From Bacteroides sp. CAG:144 (GTDB lineage Bacteria > Bacteroidota > Bacteroidia > Bacteroidales > UBA11471): DNA of 16,557 nucleotides. The notes under the pieces are model-generated. The model worked only from the letters and a program-made list of their open reading frames with translations. It was not told the DNA's origin and did no database searches. How positions within the stretch are numbered: the stretch's first letter is position 1; each line of letters opens with the position of its first letter. The DNA is taken from assembly GCA_000434215.1 (NCBI GenBank), contig HF999685.1, positions 1 through 16,557 of the forward strand. Direction: 5' to 3'. Positions 7,756 to 16,230 of this stretch are shown here, piece by piece. The translations under genes and the position numbers were made by a program.

Positions 7756-7783
7756 TTTTTTACAAGAAGAAATCGTACCTTCG
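7756..7783 (+). promoter_or_regulatory. Candidate proximal dnaG promoter
   Basis: TACCTTCG (7776-7783) differs from TAnnTTTG by one base. A T-run (7756-7761) lies at the -33 position with about 17-base spacing. It lies 25 bases upstream of the dnaG ATG, which would give a short leader of about 18 nt. The placement is good but the match is imperfect. Confidence 0.4.
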
Positions 7784-7807
7784 TCGTGCGCAAATTTTGA
7801 TGCTGAC

Positions 7808-9814
7808 ATGATCGACCAAGCTACCGTAGATAAAATTCTCGACAGCGCCAATATTGTCGAAGTCGTTTCGGACTTTGTCACTCTGCGAAAAAGAGGGGTG
7901 AACTATATCGGCCTGTGTCCTTTCCACGATGAGAAAACACCGTCATTCAGTGTTTCGCCATCGAAAAACATCTGTAAATGTTTCAGTTGCGGGAAAGGAG
8001 GAACTGCCGTGCATTTTATCATGGAACATGAGCAAATGTCTTATTATGAGGCATTGAAATATCTGGCCAAGAAATATAACATCGAAATTCATGAACGCGA
8101 ACAGAGCGAAGAGGAAAAACAACAACAAAGTCAGCGCGAAAGTATGCTCATTGTGAATGCTTTCGTACAGGAATATTTCTCCAATACGCTCTTCAATCAT
8201 GCCGAAGGACGTTCCATTGGCCTCTCCTATTTTCACGAACGGGGATTTAGAGACGACATCATCAAAAAATTCGGCCTGGGGTATTCTCTCGATCAACGCG
8301 ATGCCCTCTATAATGAAGCCCGCGCAAAAGGGTATAAAAAAGATTATTTATTATCTACCGGCCTTTGTCTTGAAAACAGCAACGGACAGATAAGCGACCG
8401 TTTCCGGGGCAGGGTTATTTTTCCTGTTTACAGCTTGTCCGGTAAAGTGTTGGCTTTCGGAGGACGCATTCTGAAGAAAGACGAAAAAATGGCCAAATAT
8501 GTCAACTCACCCGAGTCGGACATTTATCACAAAAGCCACGAACTGTACGGTATTTATCAAGCCAAGCAAGCCATCGTAAAACAAGACAACTGTTTTCTGG
8601 TAGAGGGATATACCGATGTCTTGTCGATGCATCAGTCAGGCATTGAAAATGTCGTTGCCTCATCAGGGACTTCACTCACACCGGGACAGATACGCCTCAT
8701 ACATCGTTTCACCAACAACGTAACGGTTCTTTACGACGGCGATGCCGCCGGTATCAAGGCTTCGCTGCGAGGTATCGATATGTTGCTGAAAGAAGGTCTA
8801 CACATCAAAGTCGTACTCCTACCCGATGGCGATGACCCCGACTCTTTCGCGCAAAAACAGAGTGCAGCGGCATTTACGCAATATATCAAGGAGCACGAAG
8901 TCGATTTTATCCGATTCAAAACCAATCTATTGCTCGAAAGCGCCGGCCAAGACCCTGTCAAGAAGGCGGCACTTATCACCGATATTGTACAAAGTATTGC
9001 CGTGATACCCAATCAAATCGAGCGTTCGGCATACACCAAAGAGTGTAGCCAGCTGATGGAGATTGCCGAAAAAACGCTTCTTATCGGAATCAATAAAATA
9101 AGAGACAAGGAATATCAACAATTAAAAGAAGAAGAGCTCAAAGCCTCCCAAGCAAATAGCAATGTGGCGCCCGGAAGTGACTCAACGACGGAAATATCAA
9201 ACACGGAGGCGGCATCGCAAAACCATGACGTAAACGAATTGTTTTTGAAAGCCACCCGAGCCACTACTTATGTCAATGATCTGACCGAAAGCACATTGAT
9301 ACGTTATATCATCAGATATGGCGACTTGGATCTTTTCCCGAAAGACGACAACGGTGCCATGTGGAAAGTCGCCTCTTACATTTTCCATGATCTGCAAGCC
9401 GACGAAATCAAGTTTTCCAACCCAATTTATCAAAAAATAAGAGAGGAAGCCGAAATATTGTTTTCTCAGGAAGAAAATAATTTGTCCCGGCATTTCACGA
9501 CACATCCCGACCCCGAAATCAGTGAAATAGCCACCAACTGCATAAGCGACAAATACGAGTTAAGCAAGGTTCATACCAAGTACCAACATATTGCCAGCGA
9601 AGAAGAGCGAATAGTCGAATTGGTTCCCCGGGCATTGTTCGAATTAAAAGATGCTATTATCACTCAGGAAATCGGTCATATACAACAACAACTAAAAAGA
9701 GGCACAGAAAATGTCGAAGAGAAACGTTTGCTTATGCAGAAAATCTCAGAACTTTTCAAAGTAAAAGCAGCATTGGCCAAAGAGTTGGGAGAACGCACGG
9801 TGAGGCCACGATAG
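7808..9814 (+). CDS. dnaG: DNA primase
   Basis: DnaG makes the RNA primers for lagging-strand synthesis and works with the DnaB helicase. The 668-residue protein has the CHC2 zinc finger with C37, H40, C58 and C61 (CPFH, then CKCFSC). The RNA polymerase-like basic motif DRFRGRVIFP is at 197-206. The TOPRIM core has E266 in VEGYTD, D310 and D312 in LYDGDAAG, and an acidic GDDPD at 341-345, matching the metal-binding residues of the E. coli enzyme. The C-terminal part from about 450 on, which contacts DnaB, is poorly conserved and makes the protein longer than E. coli DnaG (581), as in other Bacteroidota. Start ATG 7808 fits the family N-terminus. The stop is 12 bases before the ABC ATPase gene, so the two are probably cotranscribed. 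Confidence 0.97.
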   Translation: MIDQATVDKILDSANIVEVVSDFVTLRKRGVNYIGLCPFHDEKTPSFSVSPSKNICKCFSCGKGGTAVHFIMEHEQMSYYEALKYLAKKYNIEIHEREQSEEEKQQQSQRESMLIVNAFVQEYFSNTLFNHAEGRSIGLSYFHERGFRDDIIKKFGLGYSLDQRDALYNEARAKGYKKDYLLSTGLCLENSNGQISDRFRGRVIFPVYSLSGKVLAFGGRILKKDEKMAKYVNSPESDIYHKSHELYGIYQAKQAIVKQDNCFLVEGYTDVLSMHQSGIENVVASSGTSLTPGQIRLIHRFTNNVTVLYDGDAAGIKASLRGIDMLLKEGLHIKVVLLPDGDDPDSFAQKQSAAAFTQYIKEHEVDFIRFKTNLLLESAGQDPVKKAALITDIVQSIAVIPNQIERSAYTKECSQLMEIAEKTLLIGINKIRDKEYQQLKEEELKASQANSNVAPGSDSTTEISNTEAASQNHDVNELFLKATRATTYVNDLTESTLIRYIIRYGDLDLFPKDDNGAMWKVASYIFHDLQADEIKFSNPIYQKIREEAEILFSQEENNLSRHFTTHPDPEISEIATNCISDKYELSKVHTKYQHIASEEERIVELVPRALFELKDAIITQEIGHIQQQLKRGTENVEEKRLLMQKISELFKVKAALAKELGERTVRPR

Positions 9815-9826
9815 GAAACATAATCT

Positions 9827-10750
9827 ATGAACATAATAGAGACACACAATATCCGAAAAAATTTCGGTACGAAAATCGCACTCGACGGAGTTTCCATTCA
9901 TATTCCGCAGAACGAGATTTGCGGGTTCTTAGGACCTAATGGTGCCGGAAAAACGACACTGATGCGCATTCTCACCCGTATACTACAACCCGACGATGGC
10001 TCTATTCTGTTCAATAACCGGATATTTTGTGATAAAGACATAGTGTATATCGGGTATCTGCCGGAAGAGAGAGGCCTATACAGTTCGATGAAGATTGCCG
10101 AGCAACTGATATTTTTAGCCCGGCTCAAAGGCATTTCCCTCTCGGAAGCAAAACGACGTACTTTCTTATGGCTCGAGAAGTTCGGTCTTGATAACAGAGC
10201 CCGACATACCGTAGGTAGCCTGTCGAAAGGATTACAGCAAAAGATACAATTCATAGGAGCGATTATATGCTCTCCTCAACTGCTGATACTCGACGAGCCT
10301 TTCAGCGGCCTCGACCCTATAAGTACGACATTCATGCGAGAGGAAATCGTAACTCTGCAAAAACAGGGAACTACGGTTCTCCTTTCTACACATGACCTGA
10401 ACGAAGCCTCTGCCCTTTGTTCAAATGTCATCTTCATAAACGATGCCCGTGTAAGATGGCAAGGAGAACTCTCCGACATCAGAAAGCAGTACTCATCGTC
10501 TCACTACCGGTTCACAACCGAACAAGCTATAACTTTACGTGAAGAGCCGGATATGTTTTCTGTCATCGAAACATCGGGACAGGAACACATCGTTAAAAAG
10601 AACGACACGAAAACCGTTTCCGAACTTCTCTCCTTTTTATCCCGGAAATATCCATTGTCCCGTTTTGAAGAAAAAGAGACAAGCCTCCAAGAAATATTCA
10701 CAAAAATCGTTATGGAACGGTTGGAAAACGGAGGGACTTTCCATGAATAA
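9827..10750 (+). CDS. ABC transporter ATP-binding protein (ABC-2/NatA type)
   Basis: This is the ATPase of an ABC-2 exporter. The 307 residues have Walker A GPNGAGKTT (36-44), the Q-loop region YLPEERGLYSS (78-87) characteristic of NatA-like exporters, signature SLSKGLQQK (131-139), Walker B LLILDE (152-157), D-loop SGLD and the H-loop STHD with H189. After about residue 215 a smaller C-terminal domain follows, like the DUF4162 region of these proteins. All catalytic residues are present. The gene starts 12 bases after dnaG and its 3' end overlaps the permease gene by 8 bases, which makes the partner clear. The NatA family includes sodium and drug exporters. The sequence alone does not tell the substrate. 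Confidence 0.93.
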   Translation: MNIIETHNIRKNFGTKIALDGVSIHIPQNEICGFLGPNGAGKTTLMRILTRILQPDDGSILFNNRIFCDKDIVYIGYLPEERGLYSSMKIAEQLIFLARLKGISLSEAKRRTFLWLEKFGLDNRARHTVGSLSKGLQQKIQFIGAIICSPQLLILDEPFSGLDPISTTFMREEIVTLQKQGTTVLLSTHDLNEASALCSNVIFINDARVRWQGELSDIRKQYSSSHYRFTTEQAITLREEPDMFSVIETSGQEHIVKKNDTKTVSELLSFLSRKYPLSRFEEKETSLQEIFTKIVMERLENGGTFHE

Positions 10751-11891
10751 AATTTTTCTTATCACACAACGGGAATACAGATTCCATCTCTCCCAACGGT
10801 CGTTTTGGCTGATGACCGTTCTATTGCCGTTATTATTCGCAGGCGGGTACTTTTTTTTCAAAACAAGCGATTCGGGAAACTCCAATAAAGAAATTTGGAT
10901 AATAGATCGAACCGCCCTCTACGCCGAAGCTTTCACGAATTGCGGTCCGGACATAAAATACATCTCTCTTCCACAAGATACCATTCCCACCGGAATCTCT
11001 CCTCTCGCAACTCTATTCATCGGCGAAGACCTTCTAAAATGCGATGGCCAGAATGTCATTTTTTACTCTTCCCATGAAGAGGGTGCATATATAAAGCATC
11101 AATTAACTATACTGCTCACCGATTACCTACACCGACAAAAGCTGGCACAACTTCCCGAAAAAATACGTCGCCAAGTCGATATCGATATTGAAATATCCGA
11201 TATGTCTCCCGATGAAACCATGTATCCAAAAGCGGATAACGAGAAATTCAATACACATCTAATATTCAGTACATTAATATATCTGTTTATCTTTATGTAC
11301 AGTGCACAAGTATTACAAAGTACGGTACAAGAAAAGAATAACAGAATGATCGAAATACTACTGACATCGGTAAAAGCCCAAGAATTGATATACGGGAAAA
11401 TAATTGCTATCGGCCTTTGCGGAATCACTCAATTCTGTATTTGGGGACTCTCTCTCATTCTTATCTATTCGGTAGGACGGGAAACGATAGCATTCGATAT
11501 TTCATCACATATAAATATTTACGGGTATCTCATTTTCTTACTCTGTTTTATCGGTGGATTTTTGTTATATGCCGCATTGTTTGCCATCATCGGGTCTTAT
11601 ATCAATCCCGAGACCGACAGCCGACAATTCGTCTTACCGGTTTCCCTATTTTCCATTCTTTCTTTTTATGTTGGAATATACAGTTTGAACGATATATATA
11701 GCCCTCTCGCAACGTGGTGTACCTATATACCCTTCACATCTCCTATCGTGCTCGTTACCCGATTTTCTTATGGTATTTCTCTGGGAGAAACTCTCCTTTC
11801 CGTTTTCTTATTATTCCTTTCGGCAAGTATTTGTATACATATTGCAAGCCGTATATATCAATCTCGGATATTAACTTTCAAGAAAAGATAA
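10743..11891 (+). CDS. ABC-2 type transporter permease (NatB-like)
   Basis: This is the membrane subunit paired with the upstream ATPase. The ATG at 10743-10745 lies inside the ATPase gene and overlaps its stop by 8 bases. It gives 382 residues beginning MNKIFLITQREYRFHLSQRS, the usual amphipathic lead-in of this family. One membrane segment is at about 21-39, followed by a large extracytoplasmic loop (about 40-170). Then come five more segments near 172-191, 219-243, 260-285, 297-314 and 349-369. Between the second and third lies VQEKNNRMIEILLTSV (195-210), the conserved cytoplasmic coupling motif of NatB-type permeases. The substrate is unknown. No strong terminator follows, so some readthrough into mutA is possible. 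Confidence 0.92.
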   Translation: MNKIFLITQREYRFHLSQRSFWLMTVLLPLLFAGGYFFFKTSDSGNSNKEIWIIDRTALYAEAFTNCGPDIKYISLPQDTIPTGISPLATLFIGEDLLKCDGQNVIFYSSHEEGAYIKHQLTILLTDYLHRQKLAQLPEKIRRQVDIDIEISDMSPDETMYPKADNEKFNTHLIFSTLIYLFIFMYSAQVLQSTVQEKNNRMIEILLTSVKAQELIYGKIIAIGLCGITQFCIWGLSLILIYSVGRETIAFDISSHINIYGYLIFLLCFIGGFLLYAALFAIIGSYINPETDSRQFVLPVSLFSILSFYVGIYSLNDIYSPLATWCTYIPFTSPIVLVTRFSYGISLGETLLSVFLLFLSASICIHIASRIYQSRILTFKKR

Positions 11892-11927
11892 AAGCCTGTT
11901 ACCCGATATAAAATCCCGTCTTAAAGA

Positions 11928-11958
11928 TTTTTTATTGAGAAATTTATTTCTATCTTTG
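11928..11958 (+). promoter_or_regulatory. mutA-mutB promoter (Bacteroidota type)
   Basis: TATCTTTG (11951-11958) matches TAnnTTTG exactly. A T-run (11928-11933) stands in for the -33 TTTG at about 19-base spacing. Transcription should start near 11963-11966, just before the inverted repeat. This placement argues that the true mutA start is the ATG at 12030 and not the in-frame ATG at 11967. Confidence 0.65.
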
Positions 11959-11972
11959 GAGAAATTATGGAT

Positions 11973-12005
11973 TTTACAAACGTCAATCAACAAGACGTTT
12001 GTAAA
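11973..12005 (+). promoter_or_regulatory. Inverted repeat / hairpin in the mutA leader
   Basis: Perfect 12-base arms (11973-11984, TTTACAAACGTC, and 11994-12005) surround a 9-base centre. It begins about 15 bases past the -7 element and ends 24 bases before the mutA ATG. It has no following T-run. The half-sites are 21 bases apart centre to centre, about two helical turns, which would suit a dimeric repressor. It could equally fold as a 5' mRNA hairpin. The whole element is too short for a cobalamin riboswitch. Confidence 0.65.
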
Positions 12006-12029
12006 GTTGAAAACCTTAAAGAAAAACAT

Positions 12030-13892
12030 ATGACAGCGAATAAAGAAAAACTGTTCGGACAATTTCCGCCCATCTCTACTGCGGAATGGAAAGACAAGGT
12101 TATTGCCGACTTGAAAGGTGCTGATTTCGACAAGAAACTTGTATGGCGCACCAACGAGGGTTTCAATGTTCAACCGATGTATCGGGCCGAAGACATCGTC
12201 GGTTTAAAAACAACCGATTCTTTGCCCGGCGAATACCCTTATGTGAGAGGAACAAAATGCGACAACGAATGGCTTATCCGTCAAGATATTTTTGTAGAGA
12301 ATCCACAAGAAGCCAATCGCAAGGCTTTGGATTTATTAAATAAAGGTATTACTTCACTCGGATTCCAAATAGGACGAGACCAAATAACGCCAGAAAGCCT
12401 GGCTTCTCTGCTGAACGGAATCAATGCCGAAAAGGTAGAATTAAATTTTATTTCCTGCATAAAAAACGCATCGAAAATAGGTGAAGAGCTTTCCTCCTAT
12501 TTCAAAAAACAAGGTATCGACCTACAAAAAGTCAAAGGGTCTATCGGTTTCGACCCGTTTAAACGGATATTGAAGCACGGACGGGATTTTCCCAAATACG
12601 CCGATATGGCCGAACAGGTAATAAATTCTGTTTCCGAACTTCCGGGTTATCGGGTTTTGATGGCAGATGCTTTCATGCTCAATAATGCCGGATCTTATAT
12701 TACACAAGAATTGGGCTTCGCTCTGGCATGGGGAAATGAATGGCTTTCGGTTCTGACCGACAAAGGACTGTCTGTCGACAAAGTTGCAAATCGGATTAAA
12801 TTCAATTTCGGAATTTCTTCGAATTATTTTATGGAAATGGCGAAATTCCGCGCCGCTCGCATGCTATGGGCCCAAATCGTTTCGGCTTACAAACCGAATT
12901 GCGATTGTGCATCAAAAATAGAGATGCATGCACAGACTTCGCGGTTCAACATGACCATATACGATGCACACGTCAATTTACTTCGTTCCCAAACCGAAAC
13001 CATGTCGGCAGCATTGGCCGGAGTCAATTCCATCACTGTAACCCCATTTGACATTACTTATAAACAACCTGACGAATTTTCGGAACGTATCGCACGTAAT
13101 CAGCAATTGTTGTTGAAAGAAGAATCCCGTTTCAATAAAATTGTCGATCCGGCAGGTGGGTCATATTACATCGAAACTCTTACGGCCTCCATCGCCGAAG
13201 AGGCTTGGAAATTGTTCCTTGAAGTAGAAGATGCCGGCGGCTTCTATGCTGCACTCCGATCGGGATTTGTACAAAATACCGTCAATGCAGCTGCCGAATC
13301 CCGACGTACAGCTATCGCCCGCCGTAAAGAGATTCTGTTAGGGACGAATCAATATCCCAATATACACGAAACGGCACTCGATAAAATAGTTGCAGAGACG
13401 GGACACTCCTGCGGTTGCCACCACCACGAAGAGTGCACACCCGAAATGCCGGCTCTCCATACCGTTCGGGGCGCCAGTGATTTCGAGGCACTGCGTTTGG
13501 CGACCGAAAAATCGGGTAAACGTCCCAAAGTATTTATGTTGACAATAGGAAATCTGGCAATGCGGTTGGCCCGCTCGCAATTCTCCGGTAATTTCTTTGG
13601 TTGTGCCGGATATGAAATTATCGATAATCTTGGATTCGATACGGTACAAGCCGGTGTAGAGGCGGCCATCAAAGCCAAAGCCGACATCGTAGTCCTCTGT
13701 TCAAGCGATGAAGAATATGCGACATTGGCTCCCGAAGCCTATAAGCTATTGGAAGGCAAAGCTATCTTTGTCGTTGCCGGAGCACCCGAATCTATGGAAG
13801 ATTTGAAAGCTCAAGGTATCACACGTTTCATAAACGTACGCAGCAATGTTCTCGAAACATTGAAAGAGTATAACACCTTATTGTCAATTTAA
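12030..13892 (+). CDS. mutA: Methylmalonyl-CoA mutase small subunit
   Basis: This is the non-catalytic partner of MutB. The heterodimer interconverts succinyl-CoA and methylmalonyl-CoA, the step that leads to propionate. From ATG 12030 it is 620 residues, starting [20 protein letters not shown], which fits the family. An in-frame ATG at 11967 would add 21 residues encoded by the leader hairpin and lies at the predicted transcript start, so I reject it. A TIM-barrel-like region (about 60-430) contains [16 protein letters not shown] and [11 protein letters not shown]. The linker carries [11 protein letters not shown] at 459-469, a possible metal site. The C-terminal Rossmann-like domain (about 498-620) lacks the cobalamin-ligating DxHxxG, as expected for the small subunit. 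mutB follows after 31 bases. Confidence 0.93.
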   Translation: MTANKEKLFGQFPPISTAEWKDKVIADLKGADFDKKLVWRTNEGFNVQPMYRAEDIVGLKTTDSLPGEYPYVRGTKCDNEWLIRQDIFVENPQEANRKALDLLNKGITSLGFQIGRDQITPESLASLLNGINAEKVELNFISCIKNASKIGEELSSYFKKQGIDLQKVKGSIGFDPFKRILKHGRDFPKYADMAEQVINSVSELPGYRVLMADAFMLNNAGSYITQELGFALAWGNEWLSVLTDKGLSVDKVANRIKFNFGISSNYFMEMAKFRAARMLWAQIVSAYKPNCDCASKIEMHAQTSRFNMTIYDAHVNLLRSQTETMSAALAGVNSITVTPFDITYKQPDEFSERIARNQQLLLKEESRFNKIVDPAGGSYYIETLTASIAEEAWKLFLEVEDAGGFYAALRSGFVQNTVNAAAESRRTAIARRKEILLGTNQYPNIHETALDKIVAETGHSCGCHHHEECTPEMPALHTVRGASDFEALRLATEKSGKRPKVFMLTIGNLAMRLARSQFSGNFFGCAGYEIIDNLGFDTVQAGVEAAIKAKADIVVLCSSDEEYATLAPEAYKLLEGKAIFVVAGAPESMEDLKAQGITRFINVRSNVLETLKEYNTLLSI

Positions 13893-13923
13893 CCGCCGAC
13901 GGTTATCGAAAAACAGTATCATT

Positions 13924-16074
13924 ATGAGACCAAATTTCAAAAATATAAATATCCGCACCGATGCATTTGCCCACAGCGGACACGCGGAACTGCAAAATAA
14001 CAATGCCGACTGGATAACCCCCGAACTGATTCCGGTAAAACCGATATATACCAAATCGGATCTCGAAGGAATGGAACACCTCAACTACGTTGCTGGTATC
14101 CCGCCCTATCTGAGAGGCCCGTACAGCGGTATGTATGCCATGCGTCCCTGGACGATACGTCAATACGCAGGCTTCTCTACGGCAGAAGAATCAAACGCTT
14201 TTTATCGCCGCAATCTGGCTTCAGGACAAAAAGGATTGTCGGTGGCATTCGACCTTCCTACGCATAGAGGATATGATGCCGACCACGAGCGGGTTGTGGG
14301 TGATGTCGGGAAAGCCGGCGTATCGATATGCAGTGTCGAAGATATGAAAGTTCTTTTCGACAGTATTCCTCTGAATAAAATGTCGGTATCCATGACCATG
14401 AACGGCGCTGTGTTACCTATTATGGCGTTTTACATCAACGCAGGACTGGAACAAGGAGCCAAACTCGAAGAAATGGCCGGAACTATCCAAAACGATATTC
14501 TGAAAGAGTTTATGGTGCGTAATACCTACATCTACCCACCGGAGTTCTCGATGCGTATCATTGCCGATATATTCGAATTCACCTCTCAATACATGCCCAA
14601 ATTCAATTCGATTTCCATCTCGGGTTACCACATGCAAGAAGCCGGAGCAACGGCCGATATTGAATTGGCATATACGTTGGCCGACGGATTGGAATATCTT
14701 CGTGCAGGCATCAATGCAGGCATGGATATTGACACATTTGCGCCCCGGTTGTCGTTCTTCTGGGCTATCGGTATGAATTATTTCATGGAAATCGCCAAAA
14801 TGCGGGCTGCGCGTATGTTGTGGGCAAAAATCGTCAAACAGTTCAATCCCAAGAATCCCAAATCTATGGCTCTGCGTACGCACTCACAAACTTCGGGCTG
14901 GTCTCTGACCGAACAAGACCCGTTCAATAACGTGGGACGTACATGTATCGAAGCCATGGGGGCAGCACAAGGACACACGCAATCGCTGCACACCAACGCA
15001 CTTGATGAAGCAATCGCCTTACCGACCGATTTTTCGGCGCGTATCGCCCGAAATACCCAGATATATATTCAGGAAGAAACCTATGTAACGAAAGAAATCG
15101 ACCCGTGGGCCGGCTCATATTATGTAGAGAGCTTGACCAATGAATTAGCCCATAAAGCGTGGGAACACATTCAGGAAATAGAAAAACTGGGAGGTATGGC
15201 AAAAGCTATCGAAACGGGATTGCCAAAGCTCCGCATCGAAGAAGCGGCTGCTCGTACTCAGGCTCGTATCGACTCAGGAAAACAGACAATTGTCGGTATC
15301 AACAAATACCGCCTCGAAAAAGAAGATCCTATCGACATTCTCGAAGTGGATAATACTTCGGTACGGAATCAACAAATAGCCCGTTTGAAAGAGTTGAAAG
15401 CCAACCGCGATAACGAGGCTGTAAAAGTAGCTCTCGATGCGATTACCGAATGTGTAAAAACCAAACAAGGCAATCTGCTCGATTTGGCTGTAAAAGCAGC
15501 AAAAGCAAGAGCCACACTAGGAGAAATATCCGATGCCTGCGAAGCTGTCGTAGGTCGTTATAAAGCAATCATTAGAACTATATCCGGCGTGTATTCATCT
15601 GAAACTAAAAATGATCCCGATTTCGTAAAGGCGAAAGAAATTATCGAACGATTTGCACAAAAAGAAGGTAGGCAACCACGTATCATGATTGCCAAAATGG
15701 GACAAGACGGCCACGACCGAGGAGCAAAGGTCGTAGCTACCGGTTATGCCGATTGCGGGTTTGATGTAGACATGGGTCCCCTGTTCCAAACACCGGCCGA
15801 AGCAACACGGCAAGCAGTCGAAAATGATGTTCACGTCTTGGCCGTATCATCTCTCGCAGCAGGACACAAGACTTTGATACCTCAGGTTTTTGAAGAGTTG
15901 AAAAAATTAGGTCGAGAAGATATTATCGTTATTGCTGGTGGAGTAATTCCTCCCCAAGATTACGATTTCTTGTATAATGCGGGAGTAGCTGCGATTTTCG
16001 GCCCGGGAACTCCGGTTGCCAAGTCAGCCTACGAAGTAACGAAAATTTTAATGCAAATGCGAGGCTGGGAATAG
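13924..16074 (+). CDS. mutB: Methylmalonyl-CoA mutase large (catalytic) subunit
   Basis: This is the adenosylcobalamin-dependent catalytic subunit that converts (R)-methylmalonyl-CoA and succinyl-CoA into each other by a radical mechanism. Its 716 residues hold a TIM barrel with [10 protein letters not shown], where Y235 and H236 match the active-site tyrosine and histidine of the Propionibacterium enzyme. Further marks are [16 protein letters not shown] and HSQTSGWSL. The C-terminal cobalamin domain has DGHDRG (595-600) with H597 as the lower axial ligand, SSL (642-644) and the GG of IAGGVIPP (about 670-677). All catalytic elements are intact. It is the second gene of the mutA-mutB operon, with no promoter in the 31-base gap and a strong terminator after the stop. 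This suggests a succinate- or propionate-forming fermentation, which needs cobalamin. Confidence 0.98.
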   Translation: MRPNFKNINIRTDAFAHSGHAELQNNNADWITPELIPVKPIYTKSDLEGMEHLNYVAGIPPYLRGPYSGMYAMRPWTIRQYAGFSTAEESNAFYRRNLASGQKGLSVAFDLPTHRGYDADHERVVGDVGKAGVSICSVEDMKVLFDSIPLNKMSVSMTMNGAVLPIMAFYINAGLEQGAKLEEMAGTIQNDILKEFMVRNTYIYPPEFSMRIIADIFEFTSQYMPKFNSISISGYHMQEAGATADIELAYTLADGLEYLRAGINAGMDIDTFAPRLSFFWAIGMNYFMEIAKMRAARMLWAKIVKQFNPKNPKSMALRTHSQTSGWSLTEQDPFNNVGRTCIEAMGAAQGHTQSLHTNALDEAIALPTDFSARIARNTQIYIQEETYVTKEIDPWAGSYYVESLTNELAHKAWEHIQEIEKLGGMAKAIETGLPKLRIEEAAARTQARIDSGKQTIVGINKYRLEKEDPIDILEVDNTSVRNQQIARLKELKANRDNEAVKVALDAITECVKTKQGNLLDLAVKAAKARATLGEISDACEAVVGRYKAIIRTISGVYSSETKNDPDFVKAKEIIERFAQKEGRQPRIMIAKMGQDGHDRGAKVVATGYADCGFDVDMGPLFQTPAEATRQAVENDVHVLAVSSLAAGHKTLIPQVFEELKKLGREDIIVIAGGVIPPQDYDFLYNAGVAAIFGPGTPVAKSAYEVTKILMQMRGWE

Positions 16075-16097
16075 GCCGTCTTCATTATCTCCAACAG

Positions 16098-16130
16098 AAA
16101 AAGCCGCAATATAAAAATTGTGGCTTTTTT
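16098..16130 (+). terminator. mutAB intrinsic terminator
   Basis: A 13-bp stem (16098-16110 with 16117-16129, one G-U pair, core GCCGCAAT) with a 6-base loop ends in six T residues. It begins 24 bases after the mutB stop. The opposite strand also has a T-run, so it may stop convergent transcription too. Confidence 0.9.
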
Positions 16131-16170
16131 CGATTTCCATTCTATTTATTCTCAGACAAGGCTCAGGCTC

Positions 16171-16220
16171 ATTAAAGGACAAGCGGGAAGACTTTTAAGT
16201 CTTCCCGCTTGTCCTTTAAT
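16171..16220. repeat. 50-base near-perfect palindrome between convergent genes
   Basis: Arms of 24 bases (16171-16194 and 16197-16220) are exact inverse complements around a central TT. It lies 10 bases past the stop of the minus-strand zinc-ribbon gene and 41 bases after the mutAB terminator. It could act as that gene's terminator, since the arms end in CCTTTAAT, but no long T-run follows on either strand. As RNA it would form a 24-bp duplex, long enough for RNase III. A small mobile palindromic repeat is the other reading. Confidence 0.75.
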
Positions 16221-16230
16221 CTCAAAGATT

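Larger units (their letters stand above)
7476..7807. other. Intergenic region between lipoprotein gene and dnaG
   Basis: This is about 330 bases of AT-rich DNA between divergently transcribed genes. Apart from two candidate dnaG promoter elements I see no coding frame with protein-like composition, no tRNA and no strong hairpin. The palindrome GTACGTAC near 7715 is too short to interpret. Confidence 0.6.

Noticed and set aside
11910-11933. Possible terminator after the ABC permease gene
   Set aside because: The AAAATC/GATTTT stem is only 6 AT-rich pairs with a 10-base loop, too weak to call.
11892-12029. Cobalamin riboswitch upstream of mutA
   Set aside because: The gap is under 140 bases and most of it lies before the predicted transcript start. 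I see only one simple hairpin and no multi-helix B12-box architecture.
13500-13892. MutA as a broken cobalamin enzyme
   Set aside because: Loss of DxHxxG in this domain is normal for the small subunit of heterodimeric methylmalonyl-CoA mutase, so it is not decay.
13893-13923. Small hairpin AACCG/CGGTT between mutA and mutB
   Set aside because: Five base pairs with no T-run. Too weak to separate the two genes of the operon.
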